Source of the DNA: an uncultured Lachnospiraceae bacterium
GTDB taxonomy: Bacteria; Bacillota; Clostridia; Lachnospirales; Lachnospiraceae
Direction: 5' to 3'
Length of the DNA stretch: 64,000 bases
NCBI GenBank assembly: GCA_910577785.1
Contig: CAJTNT010000004.1
Coordinates: 67,693 to 131,692 of the forward strand
The translations under genes were made by a program, and so were the position numbers. Shown in pieces: positions 34,237-42,587 of this stretch (the stretch's first letter is position 1; each line of letters begins with the position of its first letter). Under the pieces are notes generated by a model. It worked only from the letters and a program-made list of their open reading frames with translations. It ran no database searches and had not been told where the DNA came from.

Positions 34237-35214
34237 TTAATGTGCAGCAAAGGCACAGATTTCCCCGGTATGGCGGTCAACCAGCTCTACCCTCCCAGGC
34301 ATGTAGCCACTGTTGCATGCAATATAATCTTCTGTAATATCATAAGCACGAAAACTAACATTAGCCAACTTCTCACAGCTATTTTCTTCCAAGTTGTATA
34401 CAAATAGCTGCATCATGCCATGATCGCTATTTGTCGTAATCACCATTTCCTTTCCCTTCATCAAAATAGAATAAATATTGTCCTCGCTTTGGAACAACGC
34501 TTCGCCCTCTTCTTTGCCAAAGCCATCCGCTTTCATGATCTGATTTTCATGTGAAAAGATTACAGAGCCATCTTCCAAACAGCCGACGATTTCCCCTTCA
34601 TAACAGGGATATGTGGCAATCAGGCCGTGTTCTGCGTCGCATACCATAAAATTTTTATAATCCTTTGAGAGGACTGCGACCGCATCCTGGTAACGGTACA
34701 GATATTGCCAATTCACATCCTCCAGAAGCATCTTCACCTCTCCTGTCGGCAAATGGAGGACATTCAAGTTCTGTTCATCCTCTGCCGCGCTTCTCAGGAA
34801 ATATAGGTTATCCCCTGCCAGCAGGATGGGTCCCATCGGGTTACCGTCGCTTTTTAGCAGGAGTTCTGTTTCCCCTGTACCTAAATGATAATGGAACATA
34901 TTATACTCGTAATCCACATAATAGACATCTTCCTCCTGAACATCCAAATAACTGCCATAATTATCGGAGATAACCTGCTCTTCGGCATCTGGGGATTGGC
35001 AGTCCTTGTAATACAGGCCTTTGCATTCATAAGTGCCATTCTTCTCAATATCCTCCTGGTACAAAAGCCCCTGCCCCGTAAATGCAGAACCTGTCCATGA
35101 GGCCAGCCTATCCGGAGCGCTTCCTTCTGCTTGTTCAGATAAAAAAACGTTTCCTCCCAAAATGCATAAAAACACCAATACTGCAAACGCAGAAATCATT
35201 TTTTTCTTTTTCAT
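34237..35214 (-). CDS. Secreted beta-propeller-like protein (paralogue A)
   Basis: 325 residues. MKKKKMISAFAVLVFLCILGG is an N-terminal membrane anchor or uncleaved signal; the rest shows a repeating strand pattern such as VYYVDYEYNMFHYHLGTGETELLLKSDG, NLYFLRSAAEDEQNLNVLHLPTGEVKMLLEDV, and ends CSGYMPGRVELVDRHTGEICAF, which looks like a DUF5050-type propeller. It is a close paralogue of the protein at 36054-37037 (same order of motifs, including CDAEHGLIATYPCYEGEI versus CDAQGRLTDTYPYYEGTI). GGAG lies eight bases ahead of ATG. Last gene of the BlaI/M56-linked cluster; it probably senses or presents ligand at the surface. Confidence 0.72.
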   Translation of the reverse strand: MKKKKMISAFAVLVFLCILGGNVFLSEQAEGSAPDRLASWTGSAFTGQGLLYQEDIEKNGTYECKGLYYKDCQSPDAEEQVISDNYGSYLDVQEEDVYYVDYEYNMFHYHLGTGETELLLKSDGNPMGPILLAGDNLYFLRSAAEDEQNLNVLHLPTGEVKMLLEDVNWQYLYRYQDAVAVLSKDYKNFMVCDAEHGLIATYPCYEGEIVGCLEDGSVIFSHENQIMKADGFGKEEGEALFQSEDNIYSILMKGKEMVITTNSDHGMMQLFVYNLEENSCEKLANVSFRAYDITEDYIACNSGYMPGRVELVDRHTGEICAFAAH

Positions 35215-35231
35215 AAGCTTTACTCCTAATC

Positions 35232-36032
35232 TCAGTACATATGCCCTTCCTCAAAATAGTTATCTATTGCATCATAGTTACTTTCTACATTGGAGGTGTT
35301 CCCACATCCCAGGATATCTTTTACCAAATCCGCCTCAGAACCCATCAAATCCAAATCCTGTACCTGGTAGCTATCCTCCATCCGCATAACGGATACACGG
35401 TACAACTCCTGTCTCTCTTCCCATTCTTCTGGCAATTCATGATAAGAAATGGAACTGTCCAAATACACCATTACTTCTGTTCCATCTGCTGCCTCAAAGA
35501 TATCGTCAATGCTCAATTCCTTAAGTTTGACATCCGCAATACCGCCATATAGTTCACTTCCCACTCTTCTCACGTTTTCTAACACTTTCCATGCTATGTA
35601 CCCATCCGTGCTGGCAAAATCCTCAGGGGTAAAATTCCTGCTACTGTCGGACAGCGTCTGGTAGAAATCTGCAAAATACTGTTCCAATGATTCCCGCAGG
35701 CCTGCTGGCTCCTGGATATGGCGTATCTGCCGCACATCTTCTGCTTCCTCAGAATCCTCTGAATCCTTTACATCTTCCGGCAGAACCGTTTCCACTCCTG
35801 GCTCCTGCTTCAGGGCAATCTTCCTCTTCTCTATGCTTACGCCATGAGCGGCCAGATTCTGCCCTTTCTCTATGTAATCCTGCTCTGCCTCACCCTCGCC
35901 GCTCCCCCAGACATTTGGAATCAGGAGAACTGCTGCCGCTACCACCAATGCACCTGCCATACCCAATGCTGCCTTTGTCTTTATTTTATCTTTCTTTAAG
36001 TTCTTCATCCTTTCCACACCTCCCTGCTCCAT
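35232..36032 (-). CDS. Membrane-anchored protein with the locus-specific repeated domain
   Basis: 266 residues. The N-terminus ERMKNLKKDKIKTKAALGMAGALVVAAAVLLIPN is nearly the same as an internal stretch of the M56 sensor (residues ~356-388), as if this gene arose by duplication of the sensor's C-terminal half. After an acidic linker the domain seen in three proteins of this locus begins: SLEQYFADFYQTLSDSSRNF, DFASTDGYIAWKVLENVRRV, and a tail SNYDAIDNYFEEG. Start codon uncertain (36032 or 36008). It is the fifth gene of the cluster, 17 bases ahead of propeller paralogue A. Confidence 0.68.
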   Translation of the reverse strand: MEQGGVERMKNLKKDKIKTKAALGMAGALVVAAAVLLIPNVWGSGEGEAEQDYIEKGQNLAAHGVSIEKRKIALKQEPGVETVLPEDVKDSEDSEEAEDVRQIRHIQEPAGLRESLEQYFADFYQTLSDSSRNFTPEDFASTDGYIAWKVLENVRRVGSELYGGIADVKLKELSIDDIFEAADGTEVMVYLDSSISYHELPEEWEERQELYRVSVMRMEDSYQVQDLDLMGSEADLVKDILGCGNTSNVESNYDAIDNYFEEGHMY

Positions 36033-36053
36033 CCGTTCCTTTTGTTTTATGTT

Positions 36054-37037
36054 TTATTTTAACGAAAACATAATAATCTTCCCTGTATGCCTATCTACTA
36101 AGTCGACGCTGCCCATCCCATCATCTGCACAGCAGGCCACATAGTCTTCATTAAAATCCCTTGGCATATGGTTGGCATTTGCCAGCTTTTCATATGTGTT
36201 GTCCCCAAAATCATACTGGAACAGTTGAATCAGGCCATGGGAACTGACAGTAGAGATAATCATTTCATCCTCTTTCATAATCACCCTGCTAAGGCCTTCA
36301 TCCTGGAATAGGACTTCCCCTTCCTCATCATCAAAACCATCTGCTTTTACAATCTTGTCTTCCTGGGAAAGGATGACGGAACCATCATCCAAAAATCCCA
36401 GGATTGTCCCTTCATAATATGGATAGGTATCGGTGAGTCTGCCTTGGGCGTCACATATCATCAGTTCTGTGCCGTCCGAGGAAGCAACTGCTATAGAACC
36501 GTGGTAGTAATACAGATAAAATGGGCTGACATCCTCTAACACCAATTCGGTTTTACCTGTCGCTAAATGGCAGACATTTAGGTTTGTAACCCTATCATCT
36601 ACCCCCTGCAGATAAAAAATATCATCATTCAGCAGCAGCATGTCCGAAATTACATATCCATTGCTTTTCACCAATATGTCTGTTTCCCGTTCTTCCAAAA
36701 AGAATCTGCGTATATTATAGCTATAGTCGACAAAATACACACATTCGCCTTTCAGATTGGCAGATCCATAATAAGAGTCTGAAATAACTATCTCCTCTTC
36801 CTCTGAGGTCTCACACTCCCTTAAATACAGCCCTTTGAATTCATACATGTCCTTTATCAAGATGTCATCTTTATACAAAAGCCCTTTATCCGTGAATGCA
36901 AACATCTGGCAGAGGGGCGTCTTTCCCAGATAGTCTCCTCTGTTTCCTTCTTTCTGATAAAACAAAAATATGCCGCTCCCTAACATAAATAACAGAAGGA
37001 ATACAGATACCATTATAAATATCTTTTTCTTCTTCAT
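36054..37037 (-). CDS. Secreted beta-propeller-like protein (paralogue B)
   Basis: 327 residues, paralogue of the protein at 34237-35214. N-terminal anchor MKKKKIFIMVSVFLLLFMLGSGIFLFYQKEG, then repeated strands (CVYFVDYSYNIRRFFLEERETDILVKSNG, DIFYLQGVDDRVTNLNVCHLATGKTELVLEDV) and a C-terminus CCADDGMGSVDLVDRHTGKIIMF. The pair with paralogue A shows gene duplication inside the locus. Starts ten bases after the amidase-like gene ends, so they share an operon; its ribosome site is weak. Confidence 0.7.
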   Translation of the reverse strand: MKKKKIFIMVSVFLLLFMLGSGIFLFYQKEGNRGDYLGKTPLCQMFAFTDKGLLYKDDILIKDMYEFKGLYLRECETSEEEEIVISDSYYGSANLKGECVYFVDYSYNIRRFFLEERETDILVKSNGYVISDMLLLNDDIFYLQGVDDRVTNLNVCHLATGKTELVLEDVSPFYLYYYHGSIAVASSDGTELMICDAQGRLTDTYPYYEGTILGFLDDGSVILSQEDKIVKADGFDDEEGEVLFQDEGLSRVIMKEDEMIISTVSSHGLIQLFQYDFGDNTYEKLANANHMPRDFNEDYVACCADDGMGSVDLVDRHTGKIIMFSLK

Positions 37038-37046
37038 ATTCTAAAA

Positions 37047-38321
37047 TTAAAATGTTGCTGATTTGAAACGGAGTAGACGTACTTTTGTAGCTTTATCATT
37101 ATAACTATCCAACTTATTTTTTAATAATATTGCACTATTATCGGGGGTATGTTGAGCTACTTTTATTTTATCTGCATTTGCCGGCGCATATGTCGTTTCT
37201 GTAACAACAATAACAGAATGACGATATCTGTTAGCACTGTCGCTATAAAATTGCAAAACATCTCCCATTTTTATATTTGTCGACAAACTTGAATATGGTT
37301 TATTGTTATTATATCCTGTTGCTTTGGGACCATTCCCCGTATTTGTAGTAACATAATCATAAAACTCAAGAACACCACACCACGCTGCAGGCGGGTCTCC
37401 TGCACTTGAATCATAATTCCTTCCATACCATACCCCTTTTATCATCCGATAATCTTCTTTTACTCTTTTCTTTAAAGCAATACAAGTCGGATTAGTCGGA
37501 TTAGGACTCTTGGGTATGGTATAGCCATCTGCTCCGCCATAACCTGCCCAGATACATTGTGATACAAAATTTGTGCAATCTTGCGACGCTCTTTTAAAAA
37601 TATAATTTTCGTGTTCTTTTCCTAATTTGTAACCCCAAAACTTCGCTTTCCGTGCATTAAAAGAAATACCTGCCCTTGGGGAAATTTCCTCTTCCTCTTC
37701 TACTAACTCTGCAAAATCATCTGCTTTCCATTCTGTTATACGATCTGTCTTCCGATTAACTTCCTCAAAATAAGCATCTACAGCGGCATAATTGTTCTCA
37801 ATATCTGGTGTATTATTAACAGCTAAGCTTTCTTTTGCCATTGTTGGATATTCAGAATTACTATCCAAATCTACCACTTTATAGCCTTCTCCTTCTGATA
37901 CCATTGAGACCCGGAACATATCTCCTTCACTACACAAATCCTTTGGATCCATACCATAACTATAGGAAAATCTCACATATGTCATTGCCTCTATACCATC
38001 TTCTATTACTGATATGTCATCAATACCTATCTCTTCAAGCCTTACTTCAGCCATTCCATTATAAAGCACATTTGCCCTATATCTCCTTGAAATTAATTCT
38101 TTCCCAATAATATAGCCATTTGTACTAGCAAAGTCTTCATGAGTGAAATCCCTTGTATCATCTAACAGCACATGATAGAAATCTGTAAAATATTGCTCCA
38201 ATACCCCCTGTATAACATCCTCCTCAATTTGAGGTTCTATTTCTGCCGCCGAAGCATTTGGTATTGAAAACAGACTAAGACATAATACAATAATTAAAAT
38301 TACAGAAACACTTTTTTTCAT
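37047..38321 (-). CDS. Secreted amidase_6-type (NlpC/P60-like) protein with the repeated domain
   Basis: 424 residues. Signal peptide MKKSVSVILIIVLCLSLFSIPNASAAE. Residues ~35-190 are the domain repeated in this locus (VLEQYFTDFYHVLLDDTRDF, DFASTNGYIIGKELISRRYRAN, VLYNGMAEVRLEE, MFRVSMVSEGEGYKVVDLD). Residues ~225-424 form a papain-like amidase_6 domain with Cys in SQDCTNFVSQCIWAGYG and His in NRYRHSVIVVTET, plus an Asn/Asp in PDNSA. That domain cleaves peptide or amide bonds in cell-wall peptides in related proteins. It is nearly identical in its front half to the C-terminal half of the M56 protein just upstream. Confidence 0.82.
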   Translation of the reverse strand: MKKSVSVILIIVLCLSLFSIPNASAAEIEPQIEEDVIQGVLEQYFTDFYHVLLDDTRDFTHEDFASTNGYIIGKELISRRYRANVLYNGMAEVRLEEIGIDDISVIEDGIEAMTYVRFSYSYGMDPKDLCSEGDMFRVSMVSEGEGYKVVDLDSNSEYPTMAKESLAVNNTPDIENNYAAVDAYFEEVNRKTDRITEWKADDFAELVEEEEEISPRAGISFNARKAKFWGYKLGKEHENYIFKRASQDCTNFVSQCIWAGYGGADGYTIPKSPNPTNPTCIALKKRVKEDYRMIKGVWYGRNYDSSAGDPPAAWCGVLEFYDYVTTNTGNGPKATGYNNNKPYSSLSTNIKMGDVLQFYSDSANRYRHSVIVVTETTYAPANADKIKVAQHTPDNSAILLKNKLDSYNDKATKVRLLRFKSATF

Positions 38322-38414
38322 AATAACACCTATCCTTTCGTTTTAATTGTTCACAAACAATAAAAATATACCTTATCTTTCACGTTACTATTTTTTAGTC
38401 CATTACCTATTTGC

Positions 38415-40811
38415 CTATTTTTCTGGTTCTACAAAATCTTCTTCCTTCCATTCTGTTATGCCATCTGTCTTACGATCCACCTCCTCATAATAATCATCAA
38501 CAGCATCATAGTCCTGAGAAATATCGGTAGTACCCAGCATAGCTTGCACTCCCTCCTTTGCCATTAAAGGATATTCAGAATTACTATCCAAATCTACCAC
38601 TTTATAGCCTTCTCCTTCTGGTATCATTGAAACCCGGAACATATCTCCTTCACTACATAAATCCTTTGGATCCATGCCATAACTGCTGAGAAATATTACA
38701 TATGTCATTGCCTCTATCCCATCCTTAGTTTCAGATATATCATAAATAAAAACTTCTTCAAGCTTTATCTCTGCCATTCCATTGTAATGCACATTTGCCC
38801 TATATCTATTCGAAATTAATTCCCTTCCAATAATATAGCCATTCGTGCTGGCAAAATCATCATGGCTGAAATCCTTCGTATCATCCATCAGCACTTGATA
38901 GAGGTCCATAAAATAGCGTTCCAAACATTCCTGGAATACCTGCAGTTTCCCAAAATATGCATCTACTGCCGCATAATTGTCCGCACTATCCTGGCTATTC
39001 CCTTCTGCCAGGTGTGCCCTCACCCTGTCATATAATTCATCTGAACAAGAAAAGTCCAGAATCCGATATCCATCTTGCTCCTGTATGACAGAGACTTTAT
39101 AAGTATTATAATCCTCCTGGCTTTTCGCTTTCTTGGGGAGTCCATGATAAATACGATAATCATACAGAGCCTTAACAAAAACTATTGCCTCTATTTTGCC
39201 GTCTGTTTCTTCCTGGCTGTGAATCTCCACTTCCTGAAGCCTTACATTATCAATCCCCCCATACAGCACCTCTCCAAGATACCTCCGCATCTGCAGGCGC
39301 TTCCAGAGCATATAGCTGTCCGTGCTGGCAAAGTCCTTGCTGCTGAAATTCTTTGTATCATCTGACAGGACACTATAAATTTCTGCAAAATATTGTTCCA
39401 GTGACTCCTGCAGGTTCAGCGGCTTCTTATGCTCCTCTGTGGCCTCTGCTTCCTGCATATCCCCTGTTTCTTGCATCCCTTCTGCCTCCCCAGCTTCTCC
39501 ATCTTTCCCTATCTCCTGCAGGCTTTCTGCTTCCCGCATATCTCCTTCTCCCTGCAGCTCTGTTCCCTGCGCCTCTTCTGTTCCCTGCTGCCCCTCTGCT
39601 ATCTGGGCTTTTGCACTTTCTGCCTCTAAAAAACCTTCCTTGGCATTTGGGATTAATATAAGCGCCGCCGCTGCCACCAATACGCCTGCCATGCCCAATG
39701 CTGCCTTTGTCTTTAATTTATTCATCTTTAAATTCTTCATCCTTTCCATCACTCCCTTCTCCCCGAATGCACAGGGAAACTGCTCCCACTTCTCCTGGCT
39801 GACGGAAAAACGCAGCAAATCCAGGACATATGCCCTCACGCCTTCCGCATCCAGCCCGGCCACTGCCGCCTCGTCACAGGACATTTCCATGTCCCGCCGA
39901 AAATAGTATATCCCCGCCCAGACTGCCGGATGGAACCAGTAGATTCCTAAGATAACCGTTGCCAGCAGGTTCAGCCATGGATCTCTCCGCCTCACATGGA
40001 TCTGCTCATGCCGCAGGATATGGGAAACGCCCTCTATGCCCAGACAGGACGGCAGGTATATCCTGCAAGGAACGCCTGGCAGGACAAAAGGCTGCAAGAT
40101 GCCATCCGCAAAGTAGACCTGCCCCTCCCATCTTACGGATATCCGAAGCTTTCTCTTTAGCCGGATGTAAGAAACTACATTCCATCCTGCGAACACAACC
40201 ATTCCCACCATCCATAAAATGGCTGCTGCCTGCATCAGCGAAAATGGCATCGTCCCAACCGAAATAACTGGCATTTCTCCCAGTGAACCTGTAAGATTGG
40301 CATCCCCAGATAAGCCAGCGCCCCCGTTTCCCACAGACAAACTGCTTCTGCCTACTTCTCTGGCAAAACCGATACCAGCAATTCCCCCGGCGATTGTCCC
40401 ATTCGCCAGTCCTGCCGCCTGAGCAATGGCATGGCTTCCGATCCGCGCCACATTATCCCAGACGCCCCCGCCGCCTATTCCTGCAGACATTGATATGCTC
40501 CCAGGCATCCCTCCTGCTGCCCACTTCCCCACAACCAAACCGGCAAGCTCCGATGGGCTGCCAAGGACGCCCATAACTTGGGCAAACAGCCTTCCCCCTC
40601 CATTTTCCGCCAAGCTGCCAAGCATCCCCCAGACTCCAGCAAATGGAATAGGAATCAGCAGACGGACTGCTGGGATTGCCCACAGCAGATAGGAATATCT
40701 CTTTGGCATCCTCCGCAGGGCGCACCTCAATAATAACACTGCAAGGATGACCCATGTACTGGCATACCCTAATTCTATGACTGTTTTAAAAATCCTCTCC
40801 AAAACTTCCAT
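38415..40811 (-). CDS. BlaR1/MecR1-type M56 peptidase sensor with duplicated C-terminal domain
   Basis: 798 residues. Membrane segments at about 17-34, 40-60, 190-212 and 277-302 surround a cytoplasmic zinc peptidase: HILRHEQIHVRRRD (HExxH at 268-272) and CDEAAVAGLD near 312. In place of a penicillin-binding sensor there is a short TM (~365-388), an acidic Glu/Ala-rich linker (~395-465), and two copies of the locus domain (~470-620 and ~635-790) with SLEQYFAEIYSVLSDDTKNF and CLERYFMDLYQVLMDDTKDF. Known role of the family: on ligand binding, the metalloprotease cleaves the BlaI repressor. The ligand here is unknown. Ninety bases downstream of blaI. Confidence 0.85.
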   Translation of the reverse strand: MEVLERIFKTVIELGYASTWVILAVLLLRCALRRMPKRYSYLLWAIPAVRLLIPIPFAGVWGMLGSLAENGGGRLFAQVMGVLGSPSELAGLVVGKWAAGGMPGSISMSAGIGGGGVWDNVARIGSHAIAQAAGLANGTIAGGIAGIGFAREVGRSSLSVGNGGAGLSGDANLTGSLGEMPVISVGTMPFSLMQAAAILWMVGMVVFAGWNVVSYIRLKRKLRISVRWEGQVYFADGILQPFVLPGVPCRIYLPSCLGIEGVSHILRHEQIHVRRRDPWLNLLATVILGIYWFHPAVWAGIYYFRRDMEMSCDEAAVAGLDAEGVRAYVLDLLRFSVSQEKWEQFPCAFGEKGVMERMKNLKMNKLKTKAALGMAGVLVAAAALILIPNAKEGFLEAESAKAQIAEGQQGTEEAQGTELQGEGDMREAESLQEIGKDGEAGEAEGMQETGDMQEAEATEEHKKPLNLQESLEQYFAEIYSVLSDDTKNFSSKDFASTDSYMLWKRLQMRRYLGEVLYGGIDNVRLQEVEIHSQEETDGKIEAIVFVKALYDYRIYHGLPKKAKSQEDYNTYKVSVIQEQDGYRILDFSCSDELYDRVRAHLAEGNSQDSADNYAAVDAYFGKLQVFQECLERYFMDLYQVLMDDTKDFSHDDFASTNGYIIGRELISNRYRANVHYNGMAEIKLEEVFIYDISETKDGIEAMTYVIFLSSYGMDPKDLCSEGDMFRVSMIPEGEGYKVVDLDSNSEYPLMAKEGVQAMLGTTDISQDYDAVDDYYEEVDRKTDGITEWKEEDFVEPEK

Positions 40812-40888
40812 CAGCGCTCACTCCTCCTTCCTCCTCCTGGAAAAATTTATCTGACTGGAACGGTATGATCCTCTCCATCCCCGTCCCC

Positions 40889-41248
40889 CTATTTCCCCAG
40901 GCTGTCAATCAGATCCCGGATCTGCGCAATCTCCTTGTCCCCCAATGTCTCTTCCCTGGTAAATGCCGCCAAAAATCCTGGCAGGGATCCCTGAAACGTC
41001 TCTTCTACAAACCGCTTGCTCTGCTTGGCCAAATACTGCTCCCTGCTTAACGCCGCAGAGACAATACCGCCCTCGCTTTTCAAAATCCCTTTATTGCACA
41101 GCTTTTTAATAACGGTATAGGTGGTAGATTTCTTCCATTCCAGATGCTCCCCCGCCAGCTGTACCAATTCCCCGGACGGTATTGCGCCATGCTCCCATAC
41201 CAGTTCTGCAAACTTCTCTTCAACCACGCCCATTTTATATATTTCCAT
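40889..41248 (-). CDS. BlaI/MecI-family transcriptional repressor
   Basis: 119 residues. MGVVEEKFAELVWEHGAIPSGELVQLAGEHLEWKKSTTYTVIKKLCNKGILKSEGG is the winged-helix DNA-binding domain of BlaI/MecI proteins and the C-terminal part (EEFVEETFQGSLPGFLAAF, LGDKEIAQIRDLIDSL) is the dimer helix pair. GGAGG precedes ATG. It should repress this operon until the M56 protein cleaves it. The promoter right upstream carries two dyads with GTCTA/TAGAC half-sites that are the likely operators. Confidence 0.9.
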   Translation of the reverse strand: MEIYKMGVVEEKFAELVWEHGAIPSGELVQLAGEHLEWKKSTTYTVIKKLCNKGILKSEGGIVSAALSREQYLAKQSKRFVEETFQGSLPGFLAAFTREETLGDKEIAQIRDLIDSLGK

Positions 41249-41281
41249 ATCGCCCTCCTTTTTGGCCTGCCCGAAGTAAGA

Positions 41282-41346
41282 ATGGGTCTATCTTCACTAG
41301 ACCCATCTTTTTTATTAAGTCTACTATAAACAGACCATTTTGTCAA
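41282..41346 (-). promoter_or_regulatory. Promoter and double dyad operator of the BlaI/M56 operon
   Basis: TTGACA (41341-41346) and TAGACT (41318-41323) are 17 bases apart on the minus strand. A dyad GTCT-N9-AGAC (41319-41335) lies between them and covers the -10. A second dyad of nine paired bases per arm (41282-41306, plus strand ATGGGTCTA to TAGACCCAT) follows in the leader. Both share the TAGAC half-site. Such positioning fits auto-repression by BlaI. The second dyad could also act as a hairpin in the leader. Confidence 0.65.
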
Positions 41347-41374
41347 TCTTAAAATCAATTTACTGCGCGAAAAA

Positions 41375-41393
41375 AGCGCCCTCCGCAGGCGCT
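41375..41393 (-). terminator. Terminator-like hairpin upstream of the BlaI promoter
   Basis: AGCGCC and GGCGCT form a 6-bp stem, with T-runs on the minus strand. It matches in position and form the terminator at the end of the YoeB gene at 41677-41694. The sequence between 41394 and 41534 is an open frame without a start (59 codons) that looks like a leftover of some short gene; I see nothing else in 41394-41676. Confidence 0.5.
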
Positions 41394-41676
41394 AATTTTC
41401 ACAATAGATACCACATGTTCAATCGTCCGCCACAGTTCTTTTTTGTAAGCGTTAAAAAATAAGTTTCCATATCGTTCTGATAATTTATCCAGATCCTTTT
41501 TTATTTCCTGTTTTAGCGTTTTTAATTGATAAGTTCATCTTGCAATAATCAATGCGGCAATTTCCCATTATTTTGGAGCCTGCTATGATCCCACTATATT
41601 TATCAGCATTAGCAATAAATTATAAAGGCCTATATTGTTAAAGTTATATGAATTTTATTAAAATCACATAAAGAAA

Positions 41677-41694
41677 AGCACCCCTATAGGTGCT
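41677..41694 (-). terminator. Intrinsic terminator of the YefM/YoeB operon
   Basis: AGCACC and GGTGCT pair over a six-base loop and are followed on the minus strand by TTTTCTTT. It overlaps the toxin stop codon. Confidence 0.75.
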
Positions 41695-41956
41695 AATCTT
41701 CATAATGTCCTTTACATGATAGGATTCTTATATTCTGCTGCTCATCAATTTCGTAAACAAGTCTGTTTGCATCATCAATCCGCCTGGAATATCCTGATCC
41801 ATGTTTCAACCTTTCAGGCTTTCCAGTGCCTTGCATCGCCCCATTACGTTTTATATCATTCATTAAGGCGTTTATTTTTCTCAGTGTCTTTTTATCCTGT
41901 CTCTGCCAAAAAATGTAATCATCAAAAGCCTTGTCTGTAAAAGTTAGTTCATTCAT
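41693..41956 (-). CDS. yoeB: YoeB-type toxin
   Basis: 87-residue mRNA interferase, with NELTFTDKAFDDYIFWQRQDKKTLRKINALMNDIKRNGAMQGTGKPERLK at the front and SRRIDDANRLVYEIDEQQNIRILSCKGHYED at the end, including the catalytic Glu (R-x-I-D-x-x-N-R-L-V-Y), Arg and the terminal His-Tyr. Its start overlaps the YefM gene by eight bases. Compared with the pair at 33274 it has the classical YefM partner. Confidence 0.92.
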   Translation of the reverse strand: MNELTFTDKAFDDYIFWQRQDKKTLRKINALMNDIKRNGAMQGTGKPERLKHGSGYSRRIDDANRLVYEIDEQQNIRILSCKGHYED

Positions 41957-42269
41957 AATTTTTCCCAGTTTTCTTCAGCCATTCTAATACTTTTGGCGTT
42001 GGCTTCCAATCATCAGATTCCATTGCCTCCAATTCTTCTATGGTAAACGAAATTGTTTTCCCTTCTTCAAGTTGCCTTTTGCTTTCGTTTAGCATGGAAA
42101 GATACTCTGCGTTGCGCTTTGCCTTCAACATGTTATTGTACTCCTGTTCTGAAAGCATTACAATATTTTCGTTTTTCGGTCTGTATACGATTAGGGTTTC
42201 TCCCTGAAATACTTTATCACAAAAATTTTTAAAATTGTCTTGCACATCCATGCTTCGGACTGCTATCAT
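41949..42269 (-). CDS. yefM: YefM/Phd-type antitoxin
   Basis: 106 residues. MIAVRSMDVQDNFKNFCDKVFQGETLIVYRPKNENIVMLSEQEYNNMLK is the Phd/YefM DNA-binding fold, with the helical C-terminus (NESKRQLEEGKTISFTIEELEAMESDDWKPTP) that grips the toxin. GGAAGGGGGG lies ahead of ATG. Autorepression at its own promoter is expected; the leader 42270-42330 is AT-rich and could hold it. Confidence 0.92.
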   Translation of the reverse strand: MIAVRSMDVQDNFKNFCDKVFQGETLIVYRPKNENIVMLSEQEYNNMLKAKRNAEYLSMLNESKRQLEEGKTISFTIEELEAMESDDWKPTPKVLEWLKKTGKNYE

Positions 42270-42587
42270 AAAATTACACCCCCCTTCCTATTATTCGTAT
42301 AGTTTTCCGTACTTTAATTGTATGAAGCTGTCTATATTTTGTCAATATGCTTTATCATAAACTTCCCCAAACTGCTGCAACAGCTGGGGGAGTACCCAGT
42401 TATAATTTCTTTCTGAATAATCACCTTTGCAGGCGGTTATCTTTATGTTATATTTTAAAGATTATTTATAAAATCTATCGTTTTTCCCTCATTCGTTTAC
42501 AATCATCAAAATACTTTCTCTTGTTTTCAGATTTTATATTATGTTCTAAATCTTCATATTTTTCTAAAATTTTCAAATGCTCTCATC
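42270..42587. other. AT-rich intergenic stretch between yefM and clpX
   Basis: Very A+T-rich, with several short T-runs and the presumptive promoter of yefM near 42300-42345. No open frame, no repeat and no strong hairpin could be supported. Confidence 0.4.

Noticed and set aside
41355..41534. 59-codon minus-strand frame (KTLKQEIKKDLDKLSERYGN...)
   Set aside because: No start codon, runs through a terminator-like hairpin, and no family match; treated as leftover sequence.
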